This document shows, piece after piece, positions 7,528 to 17,619 of a DNA stretch of 46,194 bases (position 1 is its first letter; each line of letters opens with the position of its first letter). The DNA is from JADJWR01 sp964509545 (GTDB lineage Bacteria; Pseudomonadota; Gammaproteobacteria; Burkholderiales; Burkholderiaceae_F), in assembly GCA_964509545.1 (NCBI GenBank), contig CAZDXQ010000028.1, positions 1 through 46,194 of the forward strand, read 5' to 3'. Both the position numbers and the translations under genes were made by a program. Below the pieces are notes generated by a model. The model saw only the letters and a program-made list of their open reading frames with translations, was not told where the DNA came from and ran no database searches.

Positions 7528-9267
7528 ATGGCGGATTCGCGACGCCCCGCGCGCAAGCGGCGCAGCCAGGCCTGGTTCGGGCGCGAAGGCAAGATGGGCT
7601 TCATCTACCGCTCGTGGGTGAAGAACCGGGGCGTGCCGCACGACCAGTTCGACGGCCGGCCGGTGATCGGCATCTGCAACACCTACTCGGAGCTGACGCC
7701 GTGCAACTCGCACTTCCGCACGCTCGCCGAGCAGGTCAAGACGGGGGTTTGGGAGGCGGGCGGCTTTCCGCTCGAGTTCCCGGTGATGTCGCTCGGCGAG
7801 ACGCTGCTGCGGCCGACCGCGATGCTCTACCGCAACCTCGCCAGCATGGATGTCGAGGAGAGCATCCGCGCCAATCCGCTCGACGGCGTGGTGCTGCTGA
7901 TGGGCTGCGACAAGACCACGCCGGCGCTGCTGATGGGCGCGGCCAGCGTCGACCTGCCGGCGATCGGCGTGTCTGGCGGGCCGATGCTTTCCGGCTGGTA
8001 CAAGGGCGAGCGCATCGGTTCGGGCACCCATACCTGGTCGCTGAGCGAGGACCTGCGTGCTGGCCGCATTACGCGCGAGGAGTTTCACGAGGCCGAAAGC
8101 TGCATGCACCGCTCGCACGGTCATTGCATGACGATGGGCACGGCCTCGACGATGGCGAGCTTGGTCGAGGCGCTCGGCATCGGCCTGCCCGGCAATGCCG
8201 CGTACCCGGCCGTCGACGCGCGGCGCAACCTGATCGCGCGCGAGGCCGGCCGGCGCATCGTCGAGCTGGTGGTCAAGGACGTGCGCATGTCGAGGATCCT
8301 GACCCGCGCCGCCTTCGAGAACGCGATCCGGGTCAACGCCGCGATCGGCGGCTCGACCAACGCGGTGATCCATCTGATCGCCCTCGCCCGCCGGCTCGGC
8401 GTGAAGCTGTCGCTCGACGACTGGGACGAACTCGGCCGCGGCGTGCATACGCTGGTCAACCTGATGCCCAACGGCAGGTACCTGATGGAGGACTTCTGCT
8501 ACGCGGGCGGACTGCCAGTGGTGATCCGCGAGCTCGGCGAAGCGGGTCTCCTGCGGCGCAACGCGCTGACGGTCAACGGCAGGACGATCTGGCAGAACTG
8601 CCGCAAGGCGGAGAACCACAACCGCGACGTGATCATGCCGATGGCGCAGCCGTTCAAGACGGACACCGGCATCGCCGTGCTGCGCGGCAATCTGGCGCCC
8701 GACGGCGCAATCATCAAGCCGTCGGCCGCCACGCCCAGGCTGATGAAGCACAAGGGGCGCGCGGTCGTGTTCGAGGATATCGACGATTTCCACGCCCGCA
8801 TCGACGACCCGCGCCTGCGCATCGACGAAACCTCGGTGATGGTGCTGAAGAACTGCGGGCCGAAGGGCTATCCGGGCATGGCCGAGGTCGGCAACATGCC
8901 GCTGCCGCCTCGGCTGCTGAAGAAAGGCATCACCGATCTGGTGCGCATTTCGGATGCGCGCATGAGCGGCACCGCTTACGGCACCGTGGTGCTGCACGTG
9001 GCGCCGGAAGCGGCGGCGGGCGGTCCGCTGGCGTTGGTCAGGGATGGCGACATGATCGAGCTGGATGTCGGCAGGCGCAGGCTGCAGTTGCACGTCGGTG
9101 ACGAGGAACTTGCGCGCCGCCGCGCCGCCTGGACGCCGCCGAAGCCGGCGATGGCGCGCGGCTACACGCGGCTTTACATCGAACACGTGAACCAGGCCAA
9201 CGAGGGCGCCGATCTCGATTTCCTCGTCGGCGGCAGCGGCTCCGCCGTGCCGCGGGACAACCATTGA
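7528..9267 (+). CDS. IlvD/Edd-family aldonate (L-arabonate-like) dehydratase
   Basis: A 579-residue Fe-S dehydratase of the IlvD/Edd family. Such enzymes remove water from an aldonate to give a 2-keto-3-deoxy acid. All residues known from the L-arabinonate dehydratase subgroup fall at the same numbers here: Cys59, Cys127 and Cys200 for the [2Fe-2S] cluster (SELTPCNSH, MGCDKTTPA, HGHCMTMG), Glu91, Asp128, carboxylated Lys129 and Glu453 around Mg2+, and the general base Ser480 (ISDARMSGTAYG). The length also equals that of the Rhizobium enzyme as I recall it. The start at 7528 opens MADSRRPARKRRSQAWFG, with a GGAGA ribosome site upstream. It is the first gene of a rightward run that continues into a 2-hydroxyacid dehydrogenase and an ABC importer. 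Several aldonates are accepted in this subgroup, so the substrate remains open. Confidence 0.92.
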   Translation: MADSRRPARKRRSQAWFGREGKMGFIYRSWVKNRGVPHDQFDGRPVIGICNTYSELTPCNSHFRTLAEQVKTGVWEAGGFPLEFPVMSLGETLLRPTAMLYRNLASMDVEESIRANPLDGVVLLMGCDKTTPALLMGAASVDLPAIGVSGGPMLSGWYKGERIGSGTHTWSLSEDLRAGRITREEFHEAESCMHRSHGHCMTMGTASTMASLVEALGIGLPGNAAYPAVDARRNLIAREAGRRIVELVVKDVRMSRILTRAAFENAIRVNAAIGGSTNAVIHLIALARRLGVKLSLDDWDELGRGVHTLVNLMPNGRYLMEDFCYAGGLPVVIRELGEAGLLRRNALTVNGRTIWQNCRKAENHNRDVIMPMAQPFKTDTGIAVLRGNLAPDGAIIKPSAATPRLMKHKGRAVVFEDIDDFHARIDDPRLRIDETSVMVLKNCGPKGYPGMAEVGNMPLPPRLLKKGITDLVRISDARMSGTAYGTVVLHVAPEAAAGGPLALVRDGDMIELDVGRRRLQLHVGDEELARRRAAWTPPKPAMARGYTRLYIEHVNQANEGADLDFLVGGSGSAVPRDNH

Positions 9268-9405
9268 AGCGGTTCGGCTTGAGAGCCGAGGTGGGCATCG
9301 CGCCCGGCTTCGCCCTGCCCGGGATGCAGGCCGGACCCGGCGCGGCACGACGCCGCACCGCTGCACTGCATGGCGCATGAACGTTCGTCGAACAGCCGCG
9401 CGGCA

Positions 9406-10380
9406 ATGAAGGTGCTGATCACCGACTACGACTTTCCCGATCTCGAACTCGAGCGCGGCCTCTTTGCTGCAGCCGGGATCGAGATGGCTGCGGCGCAATG
9501 CCGCAGCGAGCAGGCGGTGATCGACGCCGCGGCAGGCTGCTCGGCGCTGCTGGTGCAGTACGCCCCGGTCAGCGACCGGGTGCTGGCGGCGCTGCCCCAG
9601 GTCGGGCTGGTCAGCCGCTTCGGCGCCGGTTACGACACCGTCGATGCGGCCGCCTGCGCGCGGCACGGCGTGTGGCTGGCCAACTCGCCCGATTATGGTG
9701 TCGGCGAAGTCGCCACCCATGCGCTGGCGATGGCGCTGGCCCTGCTGCGTCACCTGCCTTCGTACGATCACGACGTCAGGGCCGGGAACTGGCACTATCT
9801 GTCGCCGGGCCGCATCCGCCGCGCTTCCGCTCTGACCGTCGGCATCCTCGGCCTCGGCCGCATCGGCAAGCGCTTCGCCCACCTGGCGCGCAACACCTTC
9901 GGCCGCGTCGTGGCCTGCGACCCGTACATCATCGATGGCGATTTTCCTGCCTACGTGGAGCGCGTGACGCTGCAGCAGCTGTTCGACAGCGCCGACGTGA
10001 TCTCGCTGCATGTGCCGCTGACCGTCGAGACCCGCGGCATGGTCGGCGGCGCGCTGCTTGCGCGCGCGCGGCCGGGCACGATCCTCGTCAACACGGCCCG
10101 CGGCGCCGTGGTCGACGTCGACGCGCTGCTGCAGGCGCTCGATTCAGGGCCCATCGCGGCGGCAGGGCTCGACGTCCTGCCCACCGAGCCGCTGCCGGCG
10201 GAGCACGCACTGGCCCGCCATCCGCGTGTGCTGCTGACGCCGCACGCGGCCTTCTATTCGATCGAGGCCGAAGTCGAACTGCGGCGCAAGGCGGCACTGA
10301 ACATCGTGCAATGGGCGCAACAGGGGCGGCCGGCGTATTGTGTCGTGCAGGGCACGAGGACGCCGGCAGGAAGCCATTGA
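9406..10380 (+). CDS. D-isomer-specific 2-hydroxyacid dehydrogenase
   Basis: A 324-residue D-2-hydroxyacid dehydrogenase (phosphoglycerate dehydrogenase/CtBP-like), which reduces 2-oxo acids with NAD(P)H. The Rossmann motif is GILGLGRIGKRFA (about 146-158), and the catalytic triad is Arg232 (NTARGAVVD), Glu261 (DVLPTEPLP) and His280 (LLTPHAAFYS). The start is put at 9406 because MKVLITDYDFPD is the conserved beginning; an in-frame ATG at 9370 would add 12 residues without similarity, and neither has a clear ribosome site. It follows the dehydratase by about 140 bases on the same strand. Glyoxylate, hydroxypyruvate or a keto-deoxy acid are candidate substrates. Confidence 0.88.
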   Translation: MKVLITDYDFPDLELERGLFAAAGIEMAAAQCRSEQAVIDAAAGCSALLVQYAPVSDRVLAALPQVGLVSRFGAGYDTVDAAACARHGVWLANSPDYGVGEVATHALAMALALLRHLPSYDHDVRAGNWHYLSPGRIRRASALTVGILGLGRIGKRFAHLARNTFGRVVACDPYIIDGDFPAYVERVTLQQLFDSADVISLHVPLTVETRGMVGGALLARARPGTILVNTARGAVVDVDALLQALDSGPIAAAGLDVLPTEPLPAEHALARHPRVLLTPHAAFYSIEAEVELRRKAALNIVQWAQQGRPAYCVVQGTRTPAGSH

Positions 10381-10539
10381 GGTACCAAAGGTGAACAGAG
10401 CCGCGCCGTTGTTGACCCGCCGGCCGGGCGGGTCCCCGCGCAGATGGGCGGGCGGGCGTATCGCGCCATGCCTGCGTCGCGTCACAGCGGCGGGCTTGGA
10501 GCTATCCGCCAGGGGCGGCAGACAGGGAGAAGGCCGGGC

Positions 10540-11613
<1,074 letters not shown>

Positions 11614-11647
11614 TTTTGTCCTGCCGCAGTCCAACCTGGAGGAGACC

Positions 11648-12967
11648 ATGAGCACCGATCGTCGCAAGTTCCTTGCCACCACCGCCACCGTGGCTGCCGG
11701 CGCCGCGACCGGCGCGATCTTCGCGCCGGCAGTCCACGCTCAGGCGTGGTCGAACCAGCCGGAGAGGGGCGCGCGTCTGCGGGTGCTTCGCTGGAGCCGC
11801 TTCGTGCAGGGCGACATCGACCAGTACATGAAGAACGTGGCGGCGTTCACCGCCAAAACCGGCATCGAGGTGCGGGTCGACAACGAAAGCTGGGAAGACG
11901 TGCGGCCGAAGGCGGCGGTGGCTGCCAACACCGGCGCCGGACCCGACATCATCCTGTCGACGCACGACGACGCCAACCTGTATCCGGAGAAACTGGTCGA
12001 CGTGACCGACCTCTGCAACTACCTCGGCAGGAAATACGGCGGCTGGTATCCGGTGTGCGAGGCCTACCTGCGGCCGAACGGCAAGAACTGGATCGGCGTG
12101 CCGCTCGGCTGCGCCGGCAACACGCTCGTTTATCGCGAAAGCCACGTGAAGGCGGCCGGCTTCGACAAGTTCCCGCGCGACACGGACGGCTTCCTGAAGC
12201 TGATGAAGGCGCTGAAGGAGAAGGGCACGCCGGGCGGGTTCGCGCTCGGCAACGCCACCGGCGACGGCAACGTCTGGACGCACTGGCTGCTGTGGTCGCA
12301 CGGCGGCCAACTGGTCGACAAGGACAACAAGGTCGTCATCAACAGCCCGCAGACGATCAAGGCGCTCGAATACGCCAAGGAGCTGTACCAGACTTTCGTT
12401 CCCGGCACGCTGTCCTGGCTCGACCCGAACAACAACAAGGCCTTCCTCGACGACCAGTGCAGCGTCACCGCCAACGGCATCTCGATCTACTACGCTGCAA
12501 AGACCTCGAAGGACCCGAAGATCCAGGCGATGGCCGCCGACATCAACCACGCCAACATGCCGATCGGCCCGGCCGGCGTGCCGACGGAGCTGAACCTGTT
12601 CTTCAACCAGATGATCTTCAAGCACAGCAAGTATCCGCGGGCGGCGAAGGAGTTCATCCGCTTCATGATGGAAGAGGAGCAGTACGGGCCGTGGATGCAG
12701 GCGGCGATCGGCTATGTCACGCAGCCGCTGGTGGCCTACGAGAAGAACCCGATCTGGACCGTCGACCCGAAGCACACGCCCTACCGGGATGCGATGAAGA
12801 TCATGCGGCCGATCGGCTACGCCGGAAAACTCGGCTACGCCTCCGCCGGAGCGGCCGCCGACTTCATCGTCGTCAACATGGTCGCCGAGGCCGCCTCGGG
12901 CGCGCGCTCGCCGCAGGAAGCGGCCGAGCGGGCGCAGAAGCGCGCCGAGCGCTACTACAAGGTCTGA
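11648..12967 (+). CDS. ABC transporter extracellular solute-binding protein (family 1)
   Basis: A 439-residue periplasmic binding protein of the sugar-binding family 1. The N-terminus MSTDRRKFLATTATVA carries a twin-arginine motif (RRKFL) and a cleavage site after APAVHA, pointing to Tat export. The mature part has the family pattern: LRWSRFVQGDIDQYMKN, GAGPDIILSTHDDANLYP, IGVPLGCAGNTLVYRES and FLDDQCSVTANGISIY. Ribosome site ctggaggag lies just before the ATG. It captures the substrate for the two permeases downstream. The length fits CUT1 binding proteins for sugars or polyols; the ligand is unknown, though its position suggests the same sugar or sugar acid as the adjacent dehydratase. Confidence 0.92.
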   Translation: MSTDRRKFLATTATVAAGAATGAIFAPAVHAQAWSNQPERGARLRVLRWSRFVQGDIDQYMKNVAAFTAKTGIEVRVDNESWEDVRPKAAVAANTGAGPDIILSTHDDANLYPEKLVDVTDLCNYLGRKYGGWYPVCEAYLRPNGKNWIGVPLGCAGNTLVYRESHVKAAGFDKFPRDTDGFLKLMKALKEKGTPGGFALGNATGDGNVWTHWLLWSHGGQLVDKDNKVVINSPQTIKALEYAKELYQTFVPGTLSWLDPNNNKAFLDDQCSVTANGISIYYAAKTSKDPKIQAMAADINHANMPIGPAGVPTELNLFFNQMIFKHSKYPRAAKEFIRFMMEEEQYGPWMQAAIGYVTQPLVAYEKNPIWTVDPKHTPYRDAMKIMRPIGYAGKLGYASAGAAADFIVVNMVAEAASGARSPQEAAERAQKRAERYYKV

Positions 12968-13067
12968 CGTCCGCGCCGCCGCGCCAAACGGGCAGGCAAG
13001 GGGGTGCCGACGCGCAAGGCGGCACCCCCCAGCCTGACCTGTCCCGTGCATGGCAGGTAGGAAAAAC

Positions 13068-13976
13068 ATGAGTTCGCCGCTCGCCCGCCTCGAGAACAAC
13101 CGCAACGCGCTCGGCCTGCTGTTCATGGTGCCGGCGGCGGCACTGCTGCTGTTCTTCCTGACCTACCCGCTCGGGCTCGGCGTGTGGCTCGGCTTCACCG
13201 ACACCAAGGTCGGTCGCGGCGGCGTCTGGGTCGGGCTGGAGAACTACGAGTTCCTGTTCGGGGACTCGGTGGCGCGGCTGTCGCTGTTCAACACGATCTT
13301 CTACACGGTGGTGGCCAGCGTGATCAAGTTCGCGCTCGGCCTGTGGCTGGCGCTGCTGCTGAACAAGCACCTGCCGTTCAAGGCGTTCATCCGCGCCATC
13401 GTGCTGCTGCCGTTCATCGTGCCCACGGCGCTGTCCGCGATCGCCTTCTGGTGGATCTACGACGCGCAGTTCTCGGTGATCAGCTGGACCCTGACCAAGC
13501 TCGGTCTGATCGACCGCTACATCGACTTCCTCGGCGAGCCGTGGAACGCGCGCTTCTCGGTTATCGCCGCCAACATCTGGCGCGGTGTGCCGTTCATCGC
13601 CATCTGCCTGCTTGCCGGGCTGCAGACGATCTCGCCGTCCTTCTACGAGGCGGCCAGCCTCGACGGCGCCACGCCGTGGCAGCAGTTCCGCTTCGTCACG
13701 CTGCCGCTGCTGACGCCGATCATCGCCGTGGTGATGACGTTCTCGGTGCTGTTCACGTTCACCGACTTCCAGTTGATCTACGTGCTGACCCGCGGCGGGC
13801 CGCTCAATGCCACGCATCTGATGGCGACCCTGAGCTTCCAGCGCGCCATTCCGGGCGGCGCGCTCGGCGAGGGTGCGGCGCTGGCGGTGGCGATGGTGCC
13901 GTTCCTGCTGGCGGCGATCCTGTTCAGCTACTTCGGCCTGCAGCGGCGGGCCTGGCAGCAGGGCGGCAAGGATTGA
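13068..13976 (+). CDS. ABC sugar transporter permease (MalF-like)
   Basis: A 302-residue inner-membrane permease of the binding-protein-dependent family with six predicted transmembrane helices, the first at LGLLFMVPAAALLLFFLTY. The cytoplasmic EAA loop reads EAASLDGATPWQQFRF (about residues 200-215), where the ATPase docks. The start at 13068 (MSSPLARLENN) has ggtagga upstream and gives a normal N-terminus; an ATG 18 bases earlier is possible. It is followed after 10 bases by the second permease, with which it forms the translocation pore. Confidence 0.93.
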   Translation: MSSPLARLENNRNALGLLFMVPAAALLLFFLTYPLGLGVWLGFTDTKVGRGGVWVGLENYEFLFGDSVARLSLFNTIFYTVVASVIKFALGLWLALLLNKHLPFKAFIRAIVLLPFIVPTALSAIAFWWIYDAQFSVISWTLTKLGLIDRYIDFLGEPWNARFSVIAANIWRGVPFIAICLLAGLQTISPSFYEAASLDGATPWQQFRFVTLPLLTPIIAVVMTFSVLFTFTDFQLIYVLTRGGPLNATHLMATLSFQRAIPGGALGEGAALAVAMVPFLLAAILFSYFGLQRRAWQQGGKD

Positions 13977-13986
13977 GGGGCTTCGA

Positions 13987-14874
13987 ATGAGTTCGCAGGC
14001 GCAGGCCGAGCAGCCCGTCGACACGCAGGGCATGAACTACCTGGTGTCGCTGCCGCGGCGGGTGGTCACCGTCTACGTGCCGCTGGCGCTGTTCCTGTTC
14101 GTGCTGCTTTTTCCCTTCTACTGGATGGGGATCACGACCTTCAAACCGAACGAGGAACTGCTGTCGCGCGAGGGCAATCCGTTCTGGGTCTCCAATCCAA
14201 CGCTGGCGCACATCAGGAAGCTGCTGTTCGACACCGCCTATCCGGACTGGCTGTGGAACACGATGCTGGTCGCGGTCGTGGCCACGTTCCTGTCGATCGT
14301 CTGCAGCGTGCTGGCCGCCTATGCCATCGAGCGGCTGCGTTTCCACGGCTCGCGCTATGTCGGCGTCAGCATCTTTCTCGCCTACCTGGTGCCGCCGTCG
14401 ATCCTGTTCATTCCGCTGGCCAAGGTGGTGTTCGAGCTGGGCCTGTTCGACACCCGACTGGCACTGATCCTCACCTATCCGACGTTCCTGGTGCCGTTCT
14501 GCACCTGGCTGCTGATGGGTTACTTCCGCTCGATCCCTTTCGAACTGGAGGAATGCGCGCTGATCGACGGCGCCACCCGCTGGCAGATCCTGGCCAAGAT
14601 CATCCTGCCGCTGGCGGTGCCCGGGCTGATCTCGGCCGGCATCTTCGCCTTCACGCTGAGCTGGAACGAGTTCATCTATGCGCTGACCTTCATCTCGTCG
14701 TCGGAGGTGAAGACCGTGCCCGTCGGCGTGGTCACCGAACTGGTCGAGGGTGACGTCTACCACTGGGGATCACTGATGGCCGGCGCGCTGCTGGGCTCGC
14801 TGCCGGTGGCGATCCTGTATTCGTTCTTCGTCGAGCACTACGTTTCCGGCATGACCGGGGCGGTGAAGGAGTAG
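13987..14874 (+). CDS. ABC sugar transporter permease (MalG-like)
   Basis: A 295-residue second permease subunit of the same importer. The first membrane segment VYVPLALFLFVLLFPFYW precedes a MalG-type periplasmic loop (GITTFKPNEELLSREG), and the EAA loop is EECALIDGATRWQILAKI (about 185-202). The final helix ends in VEHYVSGMTGAVKE, a C-terminus typical of the MalG/UgpE group. It closes the four-gene importer unit; the next gene, tctC-like, starts 88 bases later. Confidence 0.93.
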   Translation: MSSQAQAEQPVDTQGMNYLVSLPRRVVTVYVPLALFLFVLLFPFYWMGITTFKPNEELLSREGNPFWVSNPTLAHIRKLLFDTAYPDWLWNTMLVAVVATFLSIVCSVLAAYAIERLRFHGSRYVGVSIFLAYLVPPSILFIPLAKVVFELGLFDTRLALILTYPTFLVPFCTWLLMGYFRSIPFELEECALIDGATRWQILAKIILPLAVPGLISAGIFAFTLSWNEFIYALTFISSSEVKTVPVGVVTELVEGDVYHWGSLMAGALLGSLPVAILYSFFVEHYVSGMTGAVKE

Positions 14875-14962
14875 CGCCGACACCGCTGTCGCGTGTTGAC
14901 GCGGCGCAGGCATACTGCCTTGCCCTGCGCGCCGCTGCGGCGGCGCATCCCCGGGAGGACCC

Positions 14963-15943
14963 ATGCAAGACCGTCACCGACGCACGCTGCTTGCCCGCTG
15001 CGTCGCCGCCGTGCTGCTGTCCGCCGCCGCTGTCGGCGCTTTCGCCCAGGGCGGCAAGACGATCCGCATCCTGGTCGGCTTTCCGCCGGGTGGCGGCACC
15101 GATGCGATCGCGCGGCTGCTGTCCGACAAGCTGAAGGACGCCCTTGGCGTCAACGTGATCGTCGACAACCGCGCCGGCGCCGGCGGCCAGATCGCGGCGC
15201 AGGCGCTGAAAGCCGCCGCGCCCGACGGCACGACCGTCTTCATCTCGCACGACCACACGATCTCGATCCTGCCGCTGGTGACGAAGAACCCCGGATTCGA
15301 CCCGGGGCGCGACTTCGTGCCGGTGGCGGGTTTTGCCACCTTCGTCAATGCCTTCGCCGTGTCCGGCGGCACGCCGGCGAAGAGCTTCAGCCAGTATGTC
15401 GAATGGGTGAAGGGGCAGGGCGGCGAGTCGGCCGTCGGCGTGCCGGCGCCGGCGTCGGTGCCCGAGTTCCTGGTCAGGGTGATCGGCGAGAAGTACCGGC
15501 TCGATCTGGTCGCGGCGCCTTATCGGGGCAGCGCGCCGATGATCGGCGACATGCTCGGCAACCAGATTCCGGCCGGCATCGGCTCGGTGCCCGAGTTCAT
15601 CGAGAACCACAAGGCAGGCAGGCTGCGCGTGCTCGCCGTCCTCGGCAGCAGCCGGCAGAGCGCGATGCCCGACGTGCCGACGTTCGCCGAACTGGGGCTG
15701 GCCGGCTTCGAGCAGGTGCCTTATTACGCCTTCTTCGCCCCGGCGGGCACGCCGCAGCCGGTGATCGACGAGTTCGGCGCCGCGCTGGCCAAGGTGATCG
15801 CGATGCCCGAGGTGCGCGACCGGCTGACCGCGCTCGGGCTGTCGGTCGGCTTTACCACGGCGCAGCAACTGGCGGCGCGCGAGCGCGCTTATTCGCAGAC
15901 CTGGGCGAAGATCATCAAGGCGAGCGGTTTCCAGCCGCATTGA
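14963..15943 (+). CDS. TctC/Bug-family periplasmic solute-binding protein
   Basis: A 326-residue Bug (Bordetella uptake gene) family receptor, normally the binding component of tripartite tricarboxylate transporters. A signal peptide is evident (CVAAVLLSAAAVGAFAQG, cleavage after about residue 28). Hallmarks are IRILVGFPPGGGTDAIAR, VIVDNRAGAGGQIAAQ, the Asp-Gly loop AAPDGTTVFISHDH and VPTFAELGLAGF. Ribosome site gggagg precedes the ATG. No tctA or tctB membrane genes are in the window, so it is an orphan receptor, as is very common for this family in Burkholderiales. Its placement after an ABC sugar importer suggests a carboxylate ligand related to the island substrate, but this is a guess. 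Confidence 0.92.
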   Translation: MQDRHRRTLLARCVAAVLLSAAAVGAFAQGGKTIRILVGFPPGGGTDAIARLLSDKLKDALGVNVIVDNRAGAGGQIAAQALKAAAPDGTTVFISHDHTISILPLVTKNPGFDPGRDFVPVAGFATFVNAFAVSGGTPAKSFSQYVEWVKGQGGESAVGVPAPASVPEFLVRVIGEKYRLDLVAAPYRGSAPMIGDMLGNQIPAGIGSVPEFIENHKAGRLRVLAVLGSSRQSAMPDVPTFAELGLAGFEQVPYYAFFAPAGTPQPVIDEFGAALAKVIAMPEVRDRLTALGLSVGFTTAQQLAARERAYSQTWAKIIKASGFQPH

Positions 15944-16076
15944 GCGACGGGCGGCGACCAGGCTGCAGCGGCGCGGCGAACGTTGCGCTTCGCGGCCGGG
16001 AGCCGAACTGGCGGAATGCTCGCGCTGTGCAAGCCGCACGACGATCGGCGCGGTGCTGCCGGCGATCGAGCGCGCG

Positions 16077-16841
16077 CTACGGCATGTACTGCCCGCCGTT
16101 GACCTCGATGATCTGGCCGGTGACGTAACCGCTCAACGCGTCGGAGGCCAGGTACAGGAAAGTGCCGGCACATTCCTGTGCCGTGCCGAGCCGGCCCATC
16201 GGGATCGTCGCCCGGAACGCCTCGAGCTGGACGCTGCTGGAATGCCGGTCGTGCAGCGGCGTGACGATGACGCCGGGCGCCACCGCATTGACGCGGATGT
16301 TCTCGCGCGCCAGCTCCTTCGCCAACCCGCGCGTGGCCGTGCTGACGAAACCCTTGGCGCCGGCGTAAAGCACCGCGCCGGGGCCACCGCCATGGCGGGC
16401 CGACACCGAGGTCACGTTGATGATGTTGCCCTTGCCCTGGCGGCGGAACTGCGGAATGCAGGCGCGGCACAGCGCGAGCATCGAGCGCACGTTGATGTCG
16501 AAGACACGATCGATCGTCTGTTCCGTGGCTTCGGCCAGCGGCACCCGCTGCACCATGTCGCCGACATTGTTGATCAGCACGTCGATGCGGCCGAACGCCT
16601 TCAGCGCGGCCTCGGCGAGCGCCTGCAGCGATCGGATGTCGTAGGCATCGGCCTGGGCGGCGATCGCTTCGCCGCCGGCGGCGCCGATCTCGGCGACCAC
16701 CCGCTGCGCGGCATCGGCGCTGCGGTGGTAGTGGACGAGGACGCGGGCGCCGTTGGCGCCGAAGGCGCGCGCCGCCGCAGCCCCGATGCCGGTGCTGGCA
16801 CCGGTGATCAGCACCGACTTGCCCTGCAGGTCTTCGATCAT
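16077..16841 (-). CDS. SDR-family oxidoreductase (glucose/sugar dehydrogenase-like)
   Basis: A 254-residue classical SDR. The cofactor motif is TGASTGIG (13-20), NNVG (91-94) replaces NNAG, and the catalytic residues are Ser145, Tyr159 and Lys163 (SVSARHGGG, YAGAKGF). VHYHRS after the second strand lacks the acidic residue of NAD-specific members and has His-Arg, which favours NADP. The end ITGQIIEVNGGQYMP-like tail (GYVTGQIIEVNGGQYMP) is typical. It is the last gene of a leftward run of four (SDR, FAH hydrolase, SDR, SDR), 23 bases after the preceding gene. It probably oxidises or reduces a sugar or keto-sugar intermediate. Confidence 0.87.
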   Translation of the reverse strand: MIEDLQGKSVLITGASTGIGAAAARAFGANGARVLVHYHRSADAAQRVVAEIGAAGGEAIAAQADAYDIRSLQALAEAALKAFGRIDVLINNVGDMVQRVPLAEATEQTIDRVFDINVRSMLALCRACIPQFRRQGKGNIINVTSVSARHGGGPGAVLYAGAKGFVSTATRGLAKELARENIRVNAVAPGVIVTPLHDRHSSSVQLEAFRATIPMGRLGTAQECAGTFLYLASDALSGYVTGQIIEVNGGQYMP

Positions 16842-16864
16842 GGGAATTGCCTTCCGGCCGGAAA

Positions 16865-17599
16865 TCACGCCGCCAGGTAGCCGCCGTCGACCGGCAGCGT
16901 CACGCCGGTGACGAACGCGGCCGCCGGTGAGCAGAGGAAAACGGCGGCGCCGGCGACGTCCTCGGGCTGTCCCCAGCGGCCCATCGGCGTGCGCGCACGG
17001 ATCGCCTCGTAGCGCGCGGCATCGTCGCGCACCGCACGGGTGAACTTGGTCTCGATCCATCCCGGCGCGATGGCGTTGACGCGGATGCCCTGCGTGGCGT
17101 AACGGACGGCGAGCGACTTGGTGAGCTGCACGACGCCGCCCTTGGCGGCCGAGTAGCCCGGCGCGTGCGGGCCGCCGACGAAGCTCAGCATCGAGGCGAT
17201 GTTGACGATGGCACCGCCCTGCCGCGCCAGCAGCGGTCGCGCTGCTTCGGCCACGCGCAGGCTGCCGGTGAGATTGACGTCGAGCACCTCGGCGAAGCGT
17301 GGCGGTTCGTATTCGCGCTCGCGATGGATCAGGCCGGCGCTGTTGACGACGATATCGAGCCGCGCCAGGCCACCGACCAGGCGGCGGATCGCCGCCTCGT
17401 CGGTGACATCGAGCTGCTCGGCGCGAATGCGCCCGGGCGCAGCGGCGCGGAATCCGGCCACCGACGAGGCCTGCCGTCCGGTGACGAGCACGCGGGCACC
17501 GCAGGCCGCCAGGCCTGCGGCGATCGCCGCGCCGATGCCGCTGGTGCCGCCGGTGACCAGCGCTTCGCGCCCGGCCAGCAGGTCGGCGGCAAAGGTCAT
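16865..17599 (-). CDS. SDR-family oxidoreductase
   Basis: A 244-residue classical SDR: TGGTSGIG (16-23), TGRQ after the second strand (NADP-leaning), NSAG (86-89) and the catalytic set Ser136, Tyr149 and Lys153 (IASMLSFVGG, GYSAAKGG). The end reads TGVTLPVDGGYLAA. The start at 17599 gives MTFAADLLAGREALVTGG, a normal spacing to the glycine motif; a longer frame upstream overlaps the hydrolase gene and is not used. It sits 20 bases after the FAH-family gene in the leftward operon. Function within the sugar-acid pathway is inferred from neighbours only. Confidence 0.87.
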   Translation of the reverse strand: MTFAADLLAGREALVTGGTSGIGAAIAAGLAACGARVLVTGRQASSVAGFRAAAPGRIRAEQLDVTDEAAIRRLVGGLARLDIVVNSAGLIHREREYEPPRFAEVLDVNLTGSLRVAEAARPLLARQGGAIVNIASMLSFVGGPHAPGYSAAKGGVVQLTKSLAVRYATQGIRVNAIAPGWIETKFTRAVRDDAARYEAIRARTPMGRWGQPEDVAGAAVFLCSPAAAFVTGVTLPVDGGYLAA

Positions 17600-17619
17600 G
17601 GCCGCCTGCCGGTCACTGC

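Noticed and set aside
7348..10011. Very long open frame on the minus strand opposite the dehydratase and dehydrogenase genes
   Set aside because: Composition is rich in Arg, His and Ala with no family motif, as expected for the antisense frame of a high-G+C coding region; the plus-strand genes have full sets of catalytic residues.
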